Both the position numbers and the translations under genes were made by a program. From NCBI GenBank assembly GCA_964036665.1, contig OZ038529.1, forward strand, positions 20,408,060 to 20,472,059: 64,000 nucleotides of DNA, written 5' to 3'. Positions 1 through 11,445 of this stretch are shown in pieces. Positions within the stretch are counted from its first letter, which is position 1, and every line of letters starts with the position of its first letter. This DNA comes from Gordius sp. MW1. Taxonomy: Eukaryota > Nematomorpha > Gordioida > Gordea > Gordiidae. The notes under the pieces are model-generated. The model worked only from the letters and a program-made list of their open reading frames with translations. It made no database searches and had not been told where the DNA came from.

Positions 1-475
1 TGGTTTATTCAATAAAGTAAATGAGCAAAGATTGCTGATCCACTAGAGCTCAATCTTATGTTGCAAAATTGTGAAGAGACTATGAAAATTGGTGGAAAGA
101 GTGATATAATTTAGAGTAACTTTATTTTTATCCCTTCCCTGATTTAATACCAAAAAATTTTAATCAGGCTAAAAAAAAATCTTTTGAGCCTGTCAAAACA
201 AATGGCGAGAAAAAAGTTCATAAGAACTAATGATGCTTTTACTCACTTTACCAGTTGAATGATAAAATTATGCTGTTAAGTTAATAATTATCAAGAACTT
301 TTTAGCTTATGTTAGCTATTATGAAAATTAATAGTGAAAGTTGCTACATGATTTATATGCTTTATTTAAAGTAAACGTATTTTAAGATAATGAAAAATTA
401 TAAATAAATTATATGAGGTATGTGCAATTTACATATGTGATATTGTAAAATCCTTATATAAGATGAAAAGTTTTG
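1..475. other. AT-rich flank, no gene seen
   Basis: Left flank of the LTR retrotransposon. No coding exon, RNA or clear repeat recognised. Its last five bases (471-475, ttttg) are the left copy of the retrotransposon target-site duplication. Confidence 0.5.
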
Positions 476-612
476 TATAAGGATATGATGGTTTATTGAA
501 ATTTGAGTAACGCGATTCGATGACAGGAAATTACATAACAACAAAATTACATATTCATTACATAACACAATCGTTACATTTAACATTTTTGTTACATAAC
601 ACAATCGTTACA
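476..612 (-). repeat. Downstream (3') LTR of the gypsy element
   Basis: On the minus strand it starts TGTAACGATTGTG and ends CCTTATA. The same sequence recurs at 4655-5151 around a nested insertion. Very short for an LTR. The outside flank ttttg is repeated after the other LTR. Confidence 0.85.
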
Positions 613-625
613 TCTCTCCCCGTTT
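613..625 (-). other. Polypurine tract of the gypsy element
   Basis: On the minus strand this reads AAACGGGGAGAGA directly before the TG of the downstream LTR, the place and composition expected of the plus-strand primer. Confidence 0.7.
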
Positions 626-633
626 AACCAGCT

Positions 634-1670
634 TCAAATTTCTTCAATTAATCTCCGCGGTGGCTTCCTTGATCTATTTTCCCTTTTTAAGTTTCCATCA
701 CCTTTATCTTTCGGTATGTCAATATCTACCGGCACTAGTTCCTCCTGTATTGCCTCTGTAGGTTCTGGTCTTGATATCTCTTGATCATAAACTACCTCCT
801 CCTCTTCACATGATGCATCATTAACAACCGGACCAGCCAAATCTTGATCTTCAACTACATCCTCTTCTCTTTTTCTCAATTGGTCCGCATGTTTGCGTAC
901 GACTTTATTGTTACTTTCAACGCTATAGGACAATAACCCATTCCTAGCGAGTATTTTTCCTTCCCGCCATCCTGGTGCCAATTCATTTTTTACCCAGACT
1001 AATTCATTTATTTTAAAGTTTCGTGGACGTGTCGTCATATCATGGTGAAAGGCTTGTTTTTTAATTTTGTGTTCCATAGTGGTTTGAGGACTTGGTCGGG
1101 ACCAATCGAGCATTGTCCGATTCCTCCGTCCGAAAAGCATCTTGGATGGCGACCTACCTGTTGAGTTATGTTCACAAACCCTGTATGTTGATAAAATTTC
1201 ATTCATACACTCCTCCGGATCCTTGATGTCTTCTCTGGTGGCCAAGTAACGGCTTTTTAATGTTCTAACACATCTCTCTGCACAACCATTCGTCTTATGA
1301 TGGTAAGGAGAGATCAGAATATGCACTTTATTATAATTCTTGCAGAATTGCTTAAACTCCACGGAAGTAAACTGAGGTCCATTATCGCTGACTATTTGAC
1401 GTGGAACACCAAATCAAGCAAACCATCCTTTTAGTTTATCAATATTTTAGAATATGTATTACTAAGGAGTTCCACTTCAATCCACTTTGAATAAGAGTCA
1501 ATACCGACAAACCAGTGGTAGGAGTCCATCGGTCCTGCTAGATCTATATGTAATCGTTCCCAAGGAGTGTTCGTTACGTTCCACGAATATAATGGGACTT
1601 CAGGAATATTTATGCGGTTCCTTTGACAATTACCACAATTCGCAATAAATTTATTAATGTCTAAGTCCAA
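634..1670 (-). pseudogene. Integrase of the gypsy element, broken
   Basis: Two open stretches. 1431-1670 holds the end of the zinc-binding region (CGNCQRN) and the start of the catalytic core (RLHIDLAGP, then a WFVGIDSYSKW-like strand). 634-1362, extended upstream through a SDNGPQF motif near 1370, holds the rest of the core, with the third acidic residue in NGCAERCVR, and a C-terminal tail rich in acidic residues. The D, D and E positions of the DDE triad are therefore all still visible. The two stretches are in different frames, with the break around 1400-1440. Confidence 0.85.
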
Positions 1671-1884
1671 CCTGGCCAGTAAACATAATATCTACTAATA
1701 GATTTTATCGCGTTAATCCCAGGGTGTCCTCTATGCAAAATATTTAATACGATTTACGTAGTGTCTTTGGTATGACTATTCGACCGTTCCATTGTATGAT
1801 ACCCTTATCCGAACATAATTTACTTTTCCTATAGAAATACGGTAATACATCTTCGCCGACAGCATTTTTGTTTACATTCCAACT

Positions 1885-2373
1885 TTAATCTATATATAGC
1901 AAGACTTTCTTGAGAGTGCTATCACCAAGAATTTCCTTCGCGATTGTTTTTTTCGACACCTGTAAGTCATCTAGCGTAATTGACTTTAGGCAGGCAAAAA
2001 TTTTTTCATCTTCCGATAGCCCCTCGTTAATTTCCGATAAGGGTAGTGGCGACAAGGCATCTGCAACGCAATTTTCTTTCCCTGGTCTATATTCTAAACT
2101 ATAATCATATGCGGACAACTTCCAAGACCACCTTATTAATCGATTGTTGCCACTTTTGGACAAATCCTGATGTCCGCCAAATAGCCGCTCCAAAGGTTTG
2201 TGGTCTGTCCGCAAGGTAAACTTCCTTCCAAATATATAGGCATGGAATTTTTCACAGCCAAACAACAATGCCCTCGCTTCTTTGTCAATCGAGGCATAGT
2301 TTTTCTCTGATTTTGAAAGAGTCCTTGACGCGTAAGCAATCGGTTTTTCCAACCCGTTGGAAAGTTGGTGCAT
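1885..2373 (-). pseudogene. RNase H domain of the gypsy element
   Basis: Open for 162 codons. Recognisable signatures are PIAYASRTLSKSEKNYASID and the TDHKPLERLF block, followed by the YRPGKENCVADALSPLP motif typical of the connection after gypsy RNase H. It lies directly downstream of the reverse transcriptase in the minus-strand order. The stretch 2374-2613 that should join it to RT contains stops. Confidence 0.85.
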
Positions 2374-2613
2374 TAAAACGGCTCCGAATCCATCATTTGA
2401 AGCGTCACAATCAAGGATTAAAGGTAAATCAATTGAATAGGGAATAACCGTGTCTTTATGAGTTAGGATTGTCTTAACTTTTTTATAGACAGCGTCTTCT
2501 ATTGGTGTGTGTCCACTTACACTTTAGACTCGTCAATCGATGTAGTGGAGCGCATATACTATGAAGATAGGGAATAAACTTCTCATAGTAATTTATAAGG
2601 CCCAAAAAGGCCC

Positions 2614-3473
2614 TTAATTGCTGTACGTTTTGCGGAATGGTGCCTCTTGTATTGGTCGAATTTTCTCCGACATTGGGTGTATGTCAAATCTGTCCATACG
2701 AAATCCCAAAAAAGTCACAGAGTCTTCTAAGAATTTAACTTTTGCCAACTTAGCTTTTAATCCTGCATTATTCAGTCTTAATAGTACCACTGTTAAATTG
2801 CGGAAATGCTCGTCATCATTCTCACCCCTAACTATCACATCATCTAGGTACACTCCCGTCTTTTTGCAATCCTTAAGCAAGTCGTCCATATATCTCTGGA
2901 ATAGTATTGGTGCTGAGGCGAGTCCAAACGGCAACCGTTTGTAGCGATAATAGCCCACATGCGTATTGATGATCAGGAAATTTTGGGATTGCTCATCCAC
3001 CCTCATTTGTAAGTATGCACCCTTTAGGTCGATCGTCGTAAACTTTTTTCCCCGGATAATTTTGCCACAATATCATCAAATGTGGGTAAGATGTGATAGT
3101 CTTTAAGAAGAAAAGGGTTCACCGTGACCCTAAAATCCCCACAAATACGAATATCACCATTATTTTTCATAACGTATACCGTTGGTGTCGCCCATTCAAC
3201 GCGACATTTAGAAGGATCGACCTTTTCGATTATATCCGCCGCCATGAGTCTATCTAATTCCTTTTCTATCGGGCCCCGTAATGGAAAGAGCACCCGACGG
3301 GCCGGCAGAACCTTCCCACTAGCTGAAGATTCAACGTTTATACGAACTGGACCACCAATGACTCCCGGTCGCTCATCAAAAATTCCGGCAAATTTCTTTA
3401 TTAGATTCTCAATTTTGGTACTCGAGTTTTGATTTAAGTTACTGATTGTTGAACCTTGGAAATTTTGACACAT
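2614..3473 (-). pseudogene. Reverse transcriptase of the gypsy element
   Basis: Two open stretches in different frames (3024-3473 and 2614-3006). The first carries the tether to the protease and the early RT strands (NGDIRICGDFRVTVNP). The second carries RLPFGLASAPILFQRYMDDL and the catalytic YLDD box (VYLDDVIVRG), then the GLKAKLAKVKFL thumb region. The break falls in an A-run near 3050, consistent with a simple slippage indel. Family assignment to Ty3/gypsy is from these motifs and the gene order. Confidence 0.9.
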
Positions 3474-3638
3474 TTCGGAATGTATAGTCCAAAATTTAAT
3501 ATCCAGGGTAGGCCAAATAAGGGTGTATCCGATGTTTTTGTCACGATGACAGGCAGTAATTTGCTCTTGTAGCCTAGCCCCACTTTAATGTTTGTTTCGC
3601 CGATTACATCTAGTTTTTGATGACCATACCCCGTAAAA

Positions 3639-4043
3639 TTATGCGTTGGCCGTAATTGGCTTTCCTATGTGATTCCAAATTTCCTCATTTATTACCGACA
3701 CCTGAGCGCCGATGTCATATTTAAACCAGAATGGAACATCATTTAACGTGGCTTCAATTGTTGCTCGTTTCCGATCACTTTTTTTAATGTGATTGATAAA
3801 ATTAATTTCGCCAACCTCTTCCTCACGATCATCAAAAACTTGGTTAACCCAAATATTCTTGCATGCCCGCGAAAAATGCCCCATCTTATTACAATTATAA
3901 CACTTTGCCGTAACTGCAGAGTAATGATTACGAGTGTGTGACCGGCCACAACGAAAACATTTAGAGGCGGTACGGTTGGAGTCGGTCTGACCCTTACTAA
4001 CACCTACACCATTACGATTATCCCTTATTCGATTTATATTCAA
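3639..4043 (-). pseudogene. Nucleocapsid zinc knuckles and protease
   Basis: The N-terminal half has one canonical CCHC knuckle (CYNCNKMGHFSRAC, spacing C-x2-C-x4-H-x4-C) preceded by a variant knuckle (CFRCGRSHTRNH). The C-terminal half begins an aspartic protease whose active-site loop reads DIGAQVSVI, so the usual D-S/T-G-A is D-I-G-A, which would not be expected to work. The frame is lost before RT (3474-3638). Confidence 0.8.
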
Positions 4044-4070
4044 GGAATTAACCTCGCTCTCTGCCGTCTC

Positions 4071-4641
4071 TCATGCTAAAGCCATATCCAAAATTTTATC
4101 AAAAGTTAAGCTTTTACCTGTTTCGTCAAGCATCCTAGGATATTTACTCCGAATTTCGACCTCCAACTTCGGGAATCGAATTCCTGCTACGAATTGGTCC
4201 CGAAGGCGCTCTTCAACATCATTATTAAACTGTGCCGCTTGTGCAGTTTCCTTCAATCGTTTAGTAAATCCTAACACCGACTCTCCTTCTGACCTCATAA
4301 GGCGAATAAACTCTAACCTTGAAGCCATAGTACTGGATCTAGGTTTAAAAATGGTCTTACATGTTTCAATGATCTTCTCCCAATCCACATTTTCGATTTT
4401 ACATGGAAATAAGTAATTTTTTACTTGGATCACATTCTGAATTCCAAAATATGCAAGGAATTTTTTTGTAGATCTGTTTCAATGCATCACCCGTTGCGCA
4501 TATTCCTTTGGCTATTAGAATATATTCCATATTTTCTAAATACTCCTCTATTGGAATATCCGTGGAATAAGGTAGGAGTATAATTTTTGAAATATCCACT
4601 TCGTTCTTCATAGAATTTTCTGTCTTTATTGTAGATTCCAT
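4071..4641 (-). pseudogene. Gag-like region of the gypsy element
   Basis: Two overlapping open stretches in different frames (4399-4641 and 4071-4433). The second has a retrotransposon gag-like helical pattern (RLEFIRLMRSEGESVLGFTKRL, then VEERLRDQFVAGI), typical of gypsy capsid. It lies just after the primer-binding site in the element's own orientation and just before the zinc knuckles. Confidence 0.7.
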
Positions 4642-4652
4642 CTTCGTCGCCA
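4636..4652 (-). other. Putative primer-binding site
   Basis: On the minus strand, two bases after the end of the upstream LTR, the sequence TGGCGACGAAGATGG begins. A TGG start is expected of a site complementary to a tRNA 3' end (CCA). The tRNA is not identified. Confidence 0.55.
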
Positions 4653-4654
4653 GA

Positions 4655-5151
4655 TATAAGGATATGATGGTTTATTGAAATTTGAGTAACGCGATGATAG
4701 GAAAGGTGTTTTCCCAAAATACCAGTGGACAAAATCCTAGTGGTTTCAAGATCTTGAAACCGTTTCAAAATCTATAATGCGCATGCGTATGCATTTAACA
4801 GACCAATCAGAGAGCTGCGAATTTTAACAATGTGCATGCGCTTGAAACGGTTTTAAGATCTTGAAACCGTTTCAAGATCTATAATGGGTTAAGGTTCAGG
4901 ATAGTGTTTTAGGTCAGCGTTTTAGGTTAGGGTTAGGGTTAGGATTAGATGCACATCAAATTCCCTCCCCATGAAAGTGTCGGAAAAGTTAATACCGTAA
5001 ATGTACCTGCATGCATGCATATCCGTTTTATTTTGTCCACTAGTATTTTGGGCATGAATCGATAGGAAATTACATAACAACAAAATTACATATTCATTAC
5101 ATAACACAATCGTTACATCTAACATTTTTGTTACATAACACAATCGTTACA
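4655..5151 (-). repeat. Upstream (5') LTR, split by a nested element
   Basis: Matches 476-612 in two blocks, 4655-4704 and 5061-5151. The 356 bp between them is a separate inverted-repeat element with its own target-site duplication. Confidence 0.85.
4705..5060 (+). mobile_element. MITE family A with telomere-like core, nested in LTR
   Basis: Bounded by a perfect 9-bp direct repeat, gataggaaa at 4696-4704 and 5061-5069. Near-terminal inverted repeats: cccaaaatac plus cagtggacaaaat on the left against the inverted cccaaaatactagtggac on the right. The inside holds two copies of a GAAACGGTTTC-type palindrome and, at 4885-4960, a telomere-like core (ggttagggttagggttag) continuing into gatgcacatcaaattcc. 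No open reading frame. The 9-bp TSD suggests mobilisation by a MULE-type transposase. Confidence 0.75.
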
Positions 5152-5156
5152 TTTTG

Positions 5157-6158
5157 TTTCTGATTCATACCTTCACAACAAAATAAGATCTTTATTGATG
5201 ATTCCCCATGATGTTTACTTGTATGAACAAATTCTTAGATGCTATAAGATTGTGAACAAACAAAATTTTAAGTAAAGAATTGTAAAGTAGTTGAAATTAG
5301 TGGAAAATAGAACACAAAAACATACAATTAAATTCCACAATATTTACCAATTACTAAGTATAACTTTGAAAACAAGTCATTTAATTTTAACTATAAGCAT
5401 AAATAATATAACTGTTAAGAAAAAGATTAAAACTATATTATAAGTAAAAATTATAATGGGGTAAATTTATAAAAAAAAATTGGATTGAAAAATAAGAATT
5501 ATGCTAGTATTATCATAAGCAAGCTATATAAATGACTAAGTATTGTGTAACATTAGATCTGCATAAATATCAAATATGTTTCAAACCATGAATTAAGCAG
5601 ATTTAATTTCTTAATAAAAAAATTAGAGAATTATAATAGCACACAACTTGTTCTTATCTATATTTAATGGCATAAAACTTGTATATTTAAGTAACACATG
5701 TCTAAATTACCATAAAATTTTTTTCTAAATACCAATAGCTAGAACTTTATTAGCGGATCAAACCAATCAATGCATACAAATTGCTTTCATATATACATTC
5801 ATGCAATACTTGACTAAATTTAACAGAATAAGAAACACTTATTAAATGTCAAACTATACCTTTATGAACAAGTCAAAATAAGCATACAACTTGCCCTCCT
5901 CTATATTTAATTACCATGCAATCTTAACCAAATATTTGTAAAATAAAACTATGTGTTATATATTATTGACTGTTTAAAATTTACATATTTAGTAAGGTAC
6001 ATTCCCCCACATAAAATATTCAAATAATAAAAGTTATATCAAATACCTCATTGGTGTTTTTTTTCGACTTTCAACGTTTATCAGCTGTGGTGTCATAGCG
6101 TACAATGTAGCGTTTTGGACGATTCATAGCTGAAATTAAACAACGTATAGAACTAAAC
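5157..6158. other. AT-rich DNA, nothing recognised
   Basis: About 1 kb of AT-rich sequence without a supported exon, RNA gene or inverted-repeat element. Confidence 0.4.
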
Positions 6159-6389
6159 CGTATCGGTGCATTCGACCAAAGTTTAACTGACCAAATATCT
6201 ATGAATGTCTACGAATATTTAACGAAAATGCTCCTTGAGAGGGGTTTACAGAGACGAAAACGTTAAGGTTAGTGTTTTAGGTCGGGGTTTTAGGTTTGGG
6301 TTAGGATTAGATGCACACATTTTAATCGACAAATGCATTTTCGTAGACATTTATTTGTTATTTGCTCTTTGGTCAATTGCAACTGAATC
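6159..6389 (+). mobile_element. MITE family B, copy 1
   Basis: 231 bp, matched in reverse orientation by 26663-26891. Imperfect terminal inverted repeats of roughly 50 bp (gaccaaagtttaactgacc on the left; inverted gattcagttgcaattgacc on the right, then a shared atgtctacgaa). The centre (6268-6330) carries the telomere-like core seen in families A and E. No clear TSD at this copy. Confidence 0.7.
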
Positions 6390-7097
6390 GAATCAATGCG
6401 TTCTAAGGTGATATGACGTCTTACGTCAAAATTACGGCCGTTTTTCGCCGAAAAAGGTTAAAGACCGTAGATAAGTCTTATTTTTGGACTATATTTTGAA
6501 GACAGATGATTTTATTTATTTTATTTTTCTTTATAGTCAAATTAAAAGTCATTCTTTTGAAACACATAAAAAAGAAATGATTAATTTTTGAAAACGGCTC
6601 TATGCGATCATGATTTCAAATTAATAATAAAAATCAATTTGTTTATTAATTGTATTTATTTACACAAAATTATCATTACATTTTACAAATTAATTTTATC
6701 AGCGTGAAGGTTAATTGAGGGGAGGGAAGGAAAAATTTTATTTAATTAAACAAATTAATATTTCAAAATAATTTTTAGGGCTATATAAAATCACAGGTTA
6801 TCTTTAAATAGATTGGGGCGAAAGGGTTTAGTGGGGGGGGGGGGTGCTAAAATTTCAATCAAACTAAAGTTTTCTTATTATAATCAAGCTATTAAAATAA
6901 ATTAGAATTCCCTAAAATTTGAGTTAATTGGTGCAATTGAATATTTGGCACAATTAAAACAAAACTATCAAAATTGTGTAAAGGGAGAGAGCAGAAATGT
7001 GCACAGCAACAAAAAGTACAACCAACACAACTGCATGTGCATAAACATTGTAAGTGACGTGATTTGGTTTGAGTTATTTAAGGGAAACAAAGGCCTA
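6390..7097. other. AT-rich spacer
   Basis: No gene supported. Contains an 11-12 base G-run near 6832. Confidence 0.4.
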
Positions 7098-7106
7098 ATT
7101 TACAAA

Positions 7107-7419
7107 GACCAATGTTACACGATCCAAATTCTTGTACTGTATAAGCGATCTGACATTCCATTTTCTTATTCGATCCAAAAAATAACGAAGCGCCGATTAG
7201 TGTTTTTCGCATTCGGCAAATCGTAAGAAATAAACAAAATTTCTTACTCACGTTTTCATATTGTGATTTCGGACTCGCAAGGGCAGGTTTTGTAGGGTTG
7301 GGGTTAGGGTTAAGTCATTTTAGGTTCAAGATACATAATTACTTTTTTTGGATCGAATAAGAAAATGGAATGTCAGATCGCTTATACAGTCCAAGAATTT
7401 GGATCGTGTAACATTGGCC
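7107..7419 (+). mobile_element. MULE-type MITE family C, copy 1
   Basis: 313 bp with terminal inverted repeats of about 78 bp differing at a few positions (starts gaccaatgttacacgatcc, ends as the inverse of ggccaatgttacacgatcc). Flanked by a perfect 9-bp TSD atttacaaa (7098-7106 and 7420-7428). The short spacer holds ggggttagggtt. TSD length and long TIRs fit the Mutator-like superfamily. Non-coding. Confidence 0.9.
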
Positions 7420-7428
7420 ATTTACAAA

Positions 7429-7905
7429 AGGGCAAGCACGAGGCAATATATTTAAGAGGGTAAACAATAGAATGCGCGGTTGTTATATAAAAAAGCAATA
7501 ATGTAATGTGAGCAAGGCAAGGGGCCAGTGACGTATTTAAAAAATTGATAGGCCATAAATTTATATTTATTACATTTAAAAAAAAAAGCAACGTGAAAGT
7601 TGGGTGAGGAAAGGTAGGCAAAGATGTATTGATTTATATAAACACATGTATAAGTTTTCAATCAGCATTAGTATAATAATGGATTGATGGTAAGGAGAGA
7701 CAAGGCAAGTCCTCTATAAATTAGCCTAATGTTCATATGGCAGGACTTAAAAGCTTGAACAACTAAAGTATGTAATGTAAAAAAATGCAAATGTGTTGGC
7801 TTTTTAATTTAACCTTCTGTTTAAGCTATGACGTTAACAGTCTCGAGTTAATTCATAAATTATCTAGCTTTCTTTTTCCTTTGTTTATTTACCACTTATA
7901 TGATT
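7429..7905. other. Spacer, nothing recognised
   Basis: AT-rich. The reading frames here show no domain or splice context and I do not support them as genes. Confidence 0.4.
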
Positions 7906-7913
7906 ACTCTAAC

Positions 7914-9427
7914 TAGAGACCTGCCCGGCCCGCGGGCCGGGCTTGGACGGGTTTCGGCTTAAAAATAAAACAACGGGCCTGGACGGGCCCATATGTAACT
8001 TAACGGGGCCGGGCCTAGTTATACTTAAAGCCCGTTACAAAATCAATAAGATTTAGTATGAAAGAAGGTGTTTTTATAATTATTTTATGTGTATTAAATT
8101 AACAAGGAAAGTTTTTTATTTCCATCTTAGTTCATTAATTCATAAATATCGCAATCCGCATTATTAATGTTAGAAATAATTTATACAAGTGCATGGGCGG
8201 AGTCAATTTATATTAGAGGGGGGGGCAGTTTAGATAGGACAAAAAATGTTTCTTTCATCAAAAATTTTATAATTTGAGGGGGGCAGCTGCCCATCCTTGC
8301 CTCTCCATTTATACCCTCTAGCAATGTTGAGTGAATTAATTTATAGGTATTTAAGATTATTTATATTAATTGCTATATGGGCTCTCTTTTGATTACCGTC
8401 CTATCCGTCCTGGCCAATATGTATTCGTTCAATAATTGCCGTGAAAACGTATACGGGTTTTTAATAGCTGTGGACTTATGCTTCTGAAAGACTTTTATTT
8501 TACTGACCCCTGATTGGCTTTACTTTTTTCGACCTCGCCCGAGCTCAAATTTTATATTGTTTTTGTGCCTAACTGATTACCTTTATTAATGAATTTCTTT
8601 GGGCCACTTGTCTAGGTTGTTGCTATATATCGGATATTGCGACACTATCTATAATTCCCTGCAAATAAATGCTGACCGTTGCTTACATTAATTTTTCTGA
8701 CCAGGCCAGAGGCCACAATTCTTTTTAATTGCTATTTATATTTGCTACTTTGTGAATTTCTTTTAGCAATTTGTCTAGGTTGTTAATTTATAACGGATGA
8801 ATGCGAAACTGGCTAAATAATTCCCTGCAAATCAATGCTGACCGTTGCTGACTTCTACTTTATCTGACCCCGGCCAAATGGCAAAACTTATATACTCATT
8901 AACTTTAACAAATTTAAAAACAAATTCAAAATTTAATTCTTCAAGTTACTTTTGTAAAATATCACTGTTTTTTCATTTTTTATCATTAACCTAATTATTT
9001 AAACTGGTGGAAAAGCAAAGAAGCTTAAAAAACATAATAACCTTAAATAAGGGGTTTAAAAGTTTATTTGGCTTATATGGTTTTATGTATCCTGAAGTGC
9101 CGCTTGTAAAATTTTTTTTTCCAAGTAGGCCGTTTTTTAAAAGATAGGAGAACTCGATTGACCGGGAATTACCAATTTATTATTTTTGCAAGATTTTTAT
9201 TAACATTTTTAACAAGTACATATTGTTTATTATATCGATAAAAAAATTATACAAAAAAAATATAAAAAAATTTTACGGGCCCGGGCCGGGCTCGGCTTTG
9301 TATAAAATTAGCGGGCCGGGCCCGGGCTTATACTTTAATATTCTGACGGGCCGAGGCCGGGCCCGGGCTTAAAATTTTTTATGACGGGCGGGCCGACTGA
9401 CCTAAACAGGCCCGTTGCAGGTCTCTA
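7914..9427 (+). mobile_element. Non-autonomous hAT element (CGGGCC termini)
   Basis: Termini tagagacctgc and its inverse gcaggtctcta enclose 1.5 kb. Flanks are an 8-bp near-duplication (actctaac 7906-7913, attctaac 9428-9435). Both ends carry dense GC-rich subterminal repeats (cgggccgggc, ggacgggcc) in an otherwise AT-rich interior. The same terminus and subterminal repeats occur on the autonomous-looking element at 44430-47511. No transposase frame survives inside. A G-rich MITE copy is nested at 8192. Confidence 0.8.
8192..8312 (+). mobile_element. G-rich hAT MITE, partial copy
   Basis: Left end catgggcggagtc, then a G-run and the internal gggggcagctgccc motif. The right terminus is not recognisable. 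Nested in the hAT element 7914-9427. Confidence 0.6.
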
Positions 9428-9719
9428 ATTCTAACACGACAAAACAATCAACTCATGAAAGATTTACATTTAGATCGCAAAAAAATGGTCTTAGTTAGGG
9501 TAATTAAATGAAGGTTACATTACACAACGACCATTTAAAAGCAAAAATAAAAGTTAAATTTAAAATAAATATTAAGCATATACGGGCGTAAGATACGCCT
9601 AGGTTAGGAAGAGTGCATTATTTTTTTCAGTAAATTTAGATTTCTAATCTGCTAAATTAAAATTTTTGATATAAATTGTTGCTTTTAGTTAAAATTTTCT
9701 TCGTTTTTTTAAGTCGAGA

Positions 9720-9885
9720 CATGGGCGTACGCAGGGGGAGCGGCTGCCCCCCCCCCTAATTTACAAAAAAAAAATTAATGCAAAAACATTGAAAAATTAA
9801 GAAAATTTATGTTTTGCCCCCCTCTAAATGAAGTTTTAAACGTTTTACCCCCCCCCCCCCAATTCAAAACCTGGGTACGCCCATG
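9720..9885 (+). mobile_element. G-rich hAT MITE
   Basis: catgggcgtacgcagg at the left, inverse ctgggtacgcccatg at the right, C- and G-runs inside. Perfect 8-bp TSD agtcgaga (9712-9719 and 9886-9893). Confidence 0.9.
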
Positions 9886-9921
9886 AGTCGAGAGCAGAGA
9901 ATGTGCGTAAAGAAAGGTGTT

Positions 9922-10020
9922 GTAAAAAAAGGCTGCGTTTTGTTTGGTCGGTCGACTTTTGGTTTTAGTTGACTAAACATAAACAAACGAAAGGTTTTTT
10001 GGTCTGTATATCTTAGTCGA
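9922..10020 (+). mobile_element. Partial MITE of the TGTAAAAACGGCTGGG family
   Basis: Resembles the left end of the elements at 32675 and 41034 (gttgtaaaa, ggctgcgttttgtttggtc, tcgacttttgg). The opposite end is not found. Confidence 0.45.
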
Positions 10021-10033
10021 ACTTTGAAACAGA

Positions 10034-10157
10034 CATGGGCAGAGCCGGGGGGTGGGGGGGCTGCCCCCCTGTATATCCAAAAATTTATTATAATTAGGGC
10101 AAAATTTCAAAAATGATTATTTTACCCCTCCCTAATTAAATGCTGGCTACGCCCATG
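10034..10157 (+). mobile_element. G-rich hAT MITE
   Basis: catgggcagagccgggg to ggctacgcccatg. Flanking 8-mers gaaacaga and aaaacagg match at 6 of 8 positions, suggesting an old insertion. Confidence 0.8.
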
Positions 10158-11040
10158 AAAACAGGCCAGAGTTGATCTTAATTGAACTAAAGGTCGATCG
10201 TTTTTACAAAACTAGTGCGTATCATTTAAAAAATATATTAGACATCTGGTAGGCCATGCTTGGTGGCAAAAATAGGTTAATTTACGCAAAATTCATAATC
10301 GCAAAACAATTAGAGAGGAAGAAATATAAATTTTAAAAAATTATTTTTTAATGGTAGATTTAAGCAGGACGGGAGGAAACATTAGTGGCCACGACCCTCG
10401 GTAATTTAGGTGCCGAGGGTAGTTAACTCCCAAATATCAAAATTTACTACCCCCATCAAAAACGACCCCAAATAATTATTTTTATATTAAGCAAAAATCA
10501 CCATGGAAATTGTAAAATTAAATAAAATTTCATGCCATGGCATTAGGCGTGCTCATTATTATAATATATATTGCATGTTTCAAACACAATTATTTGGATT
10601 AGATTTTAAAAAGGTTTATATATTTAAATAAATTGTTAAGAATAGAATAAATTAAAAAATCCTAAATTTTGATTTTTTTAATCGAGATAAATTTAAAAAA
10701 CATTTAAATAAAAAATATTTTTACCAGAATGTTGAAAATTTTCGGATTTTTTGTCGCTCTCTCTCTTTCGACAATCCCAGATTGAGGATAGAAAACTTGG
10801 TTTAAAAAACATCAAAAGAATTTAAACGCGCATTGCCTTGTCCATGTGCCCATGTTTGAGTGAAGTAGTAGCTGATATTAGATATAAAATAAACAACAAC
10901 ACAACACCTATAAATTTATCCTTCTTTCTTTGATATCCCTTTTTTGCTATATACGGTCGAAACTTCTTAATCGCAAATCGGATTATTGCAAAAATCTTTT
11001 AATCGCGAAGTTAACCGCCATTTTTTTAAACGATAATATT
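10158..11040. other. AT-rich spacer with a small hairpin
   Basis: No gene. 10397-10426 can fold as a hairpin (accctcgg paired with ccgagggt). Function unknown. Confidence 0.4.
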
Positions 11041-11445
11041 AACAAAAAACTCGGGCCTTCGGCCCTTGTGGGAAGGGGGAGAAGGGAAGGGAAGAGGGGA
11101 AGGGAAGGGGGGACGATTCATCTGTACTTCGTATAAATGTATCATATTTGCTATGCAATTTATGGGCGAGAAAGGTGGGAAGGGGCGAGAATGCCTATAG
11201 GGGGGTATTAAATGCCTAATGATTAATTAATTATTTATACAAATTTTCCATTATAGGCAAAATGTAATATAGGCAAGGGTTAGGGTTAGATTTAGTGTTT
11301 GCATCTAGTTGCGTATTACATTAGTTTTTATGGCCTTTAGTGATTATGGGTCTAACAAACATTATATTATAAAACAACACAATGTTAAGAATTTGCAGAA
11401 TTGTTGAGAGAAATTTTTTGTTATTTGAACAATTTTTAATTAAAA

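Larger units (their letters stand above)
476..5151 (-). mobile_element. Ty3/gypsy-type LTR retrotransposon, decayed
   Basis: Near full-length element read on the minus strand, bounded by 137-bp LTR copies (476-612 and 4655-5151, the latter interrupted by a nested element). It is flanked by a perfect 5-bp duplication ttttg at 471-475 and 5152-5156. Reading right to left: primer-binding site, gag-like region, CCHC zinc knuckles, protease, reverse transcriptase, RNase H, integrase, polypurine tract, LTR. This domain order, with integrase after RNase H, is that of the Ty3/gypsy group. The reading frame is broken in many places (between protease and RT, inside RT near 3050, between RT and RNase H, inside integrase), so this copy cannot encode an intact polyprotein. 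Without the nested element it would be about 4.3 kb. Confidence 0.9.

Noticed and set aside
4921-4945. TTAGGG runs as evidence of a chromosome end
   Set aside because: All runs are short (two to four units), internal and embedded in small inverted-repeat elements. Nothing suggests a telomere.
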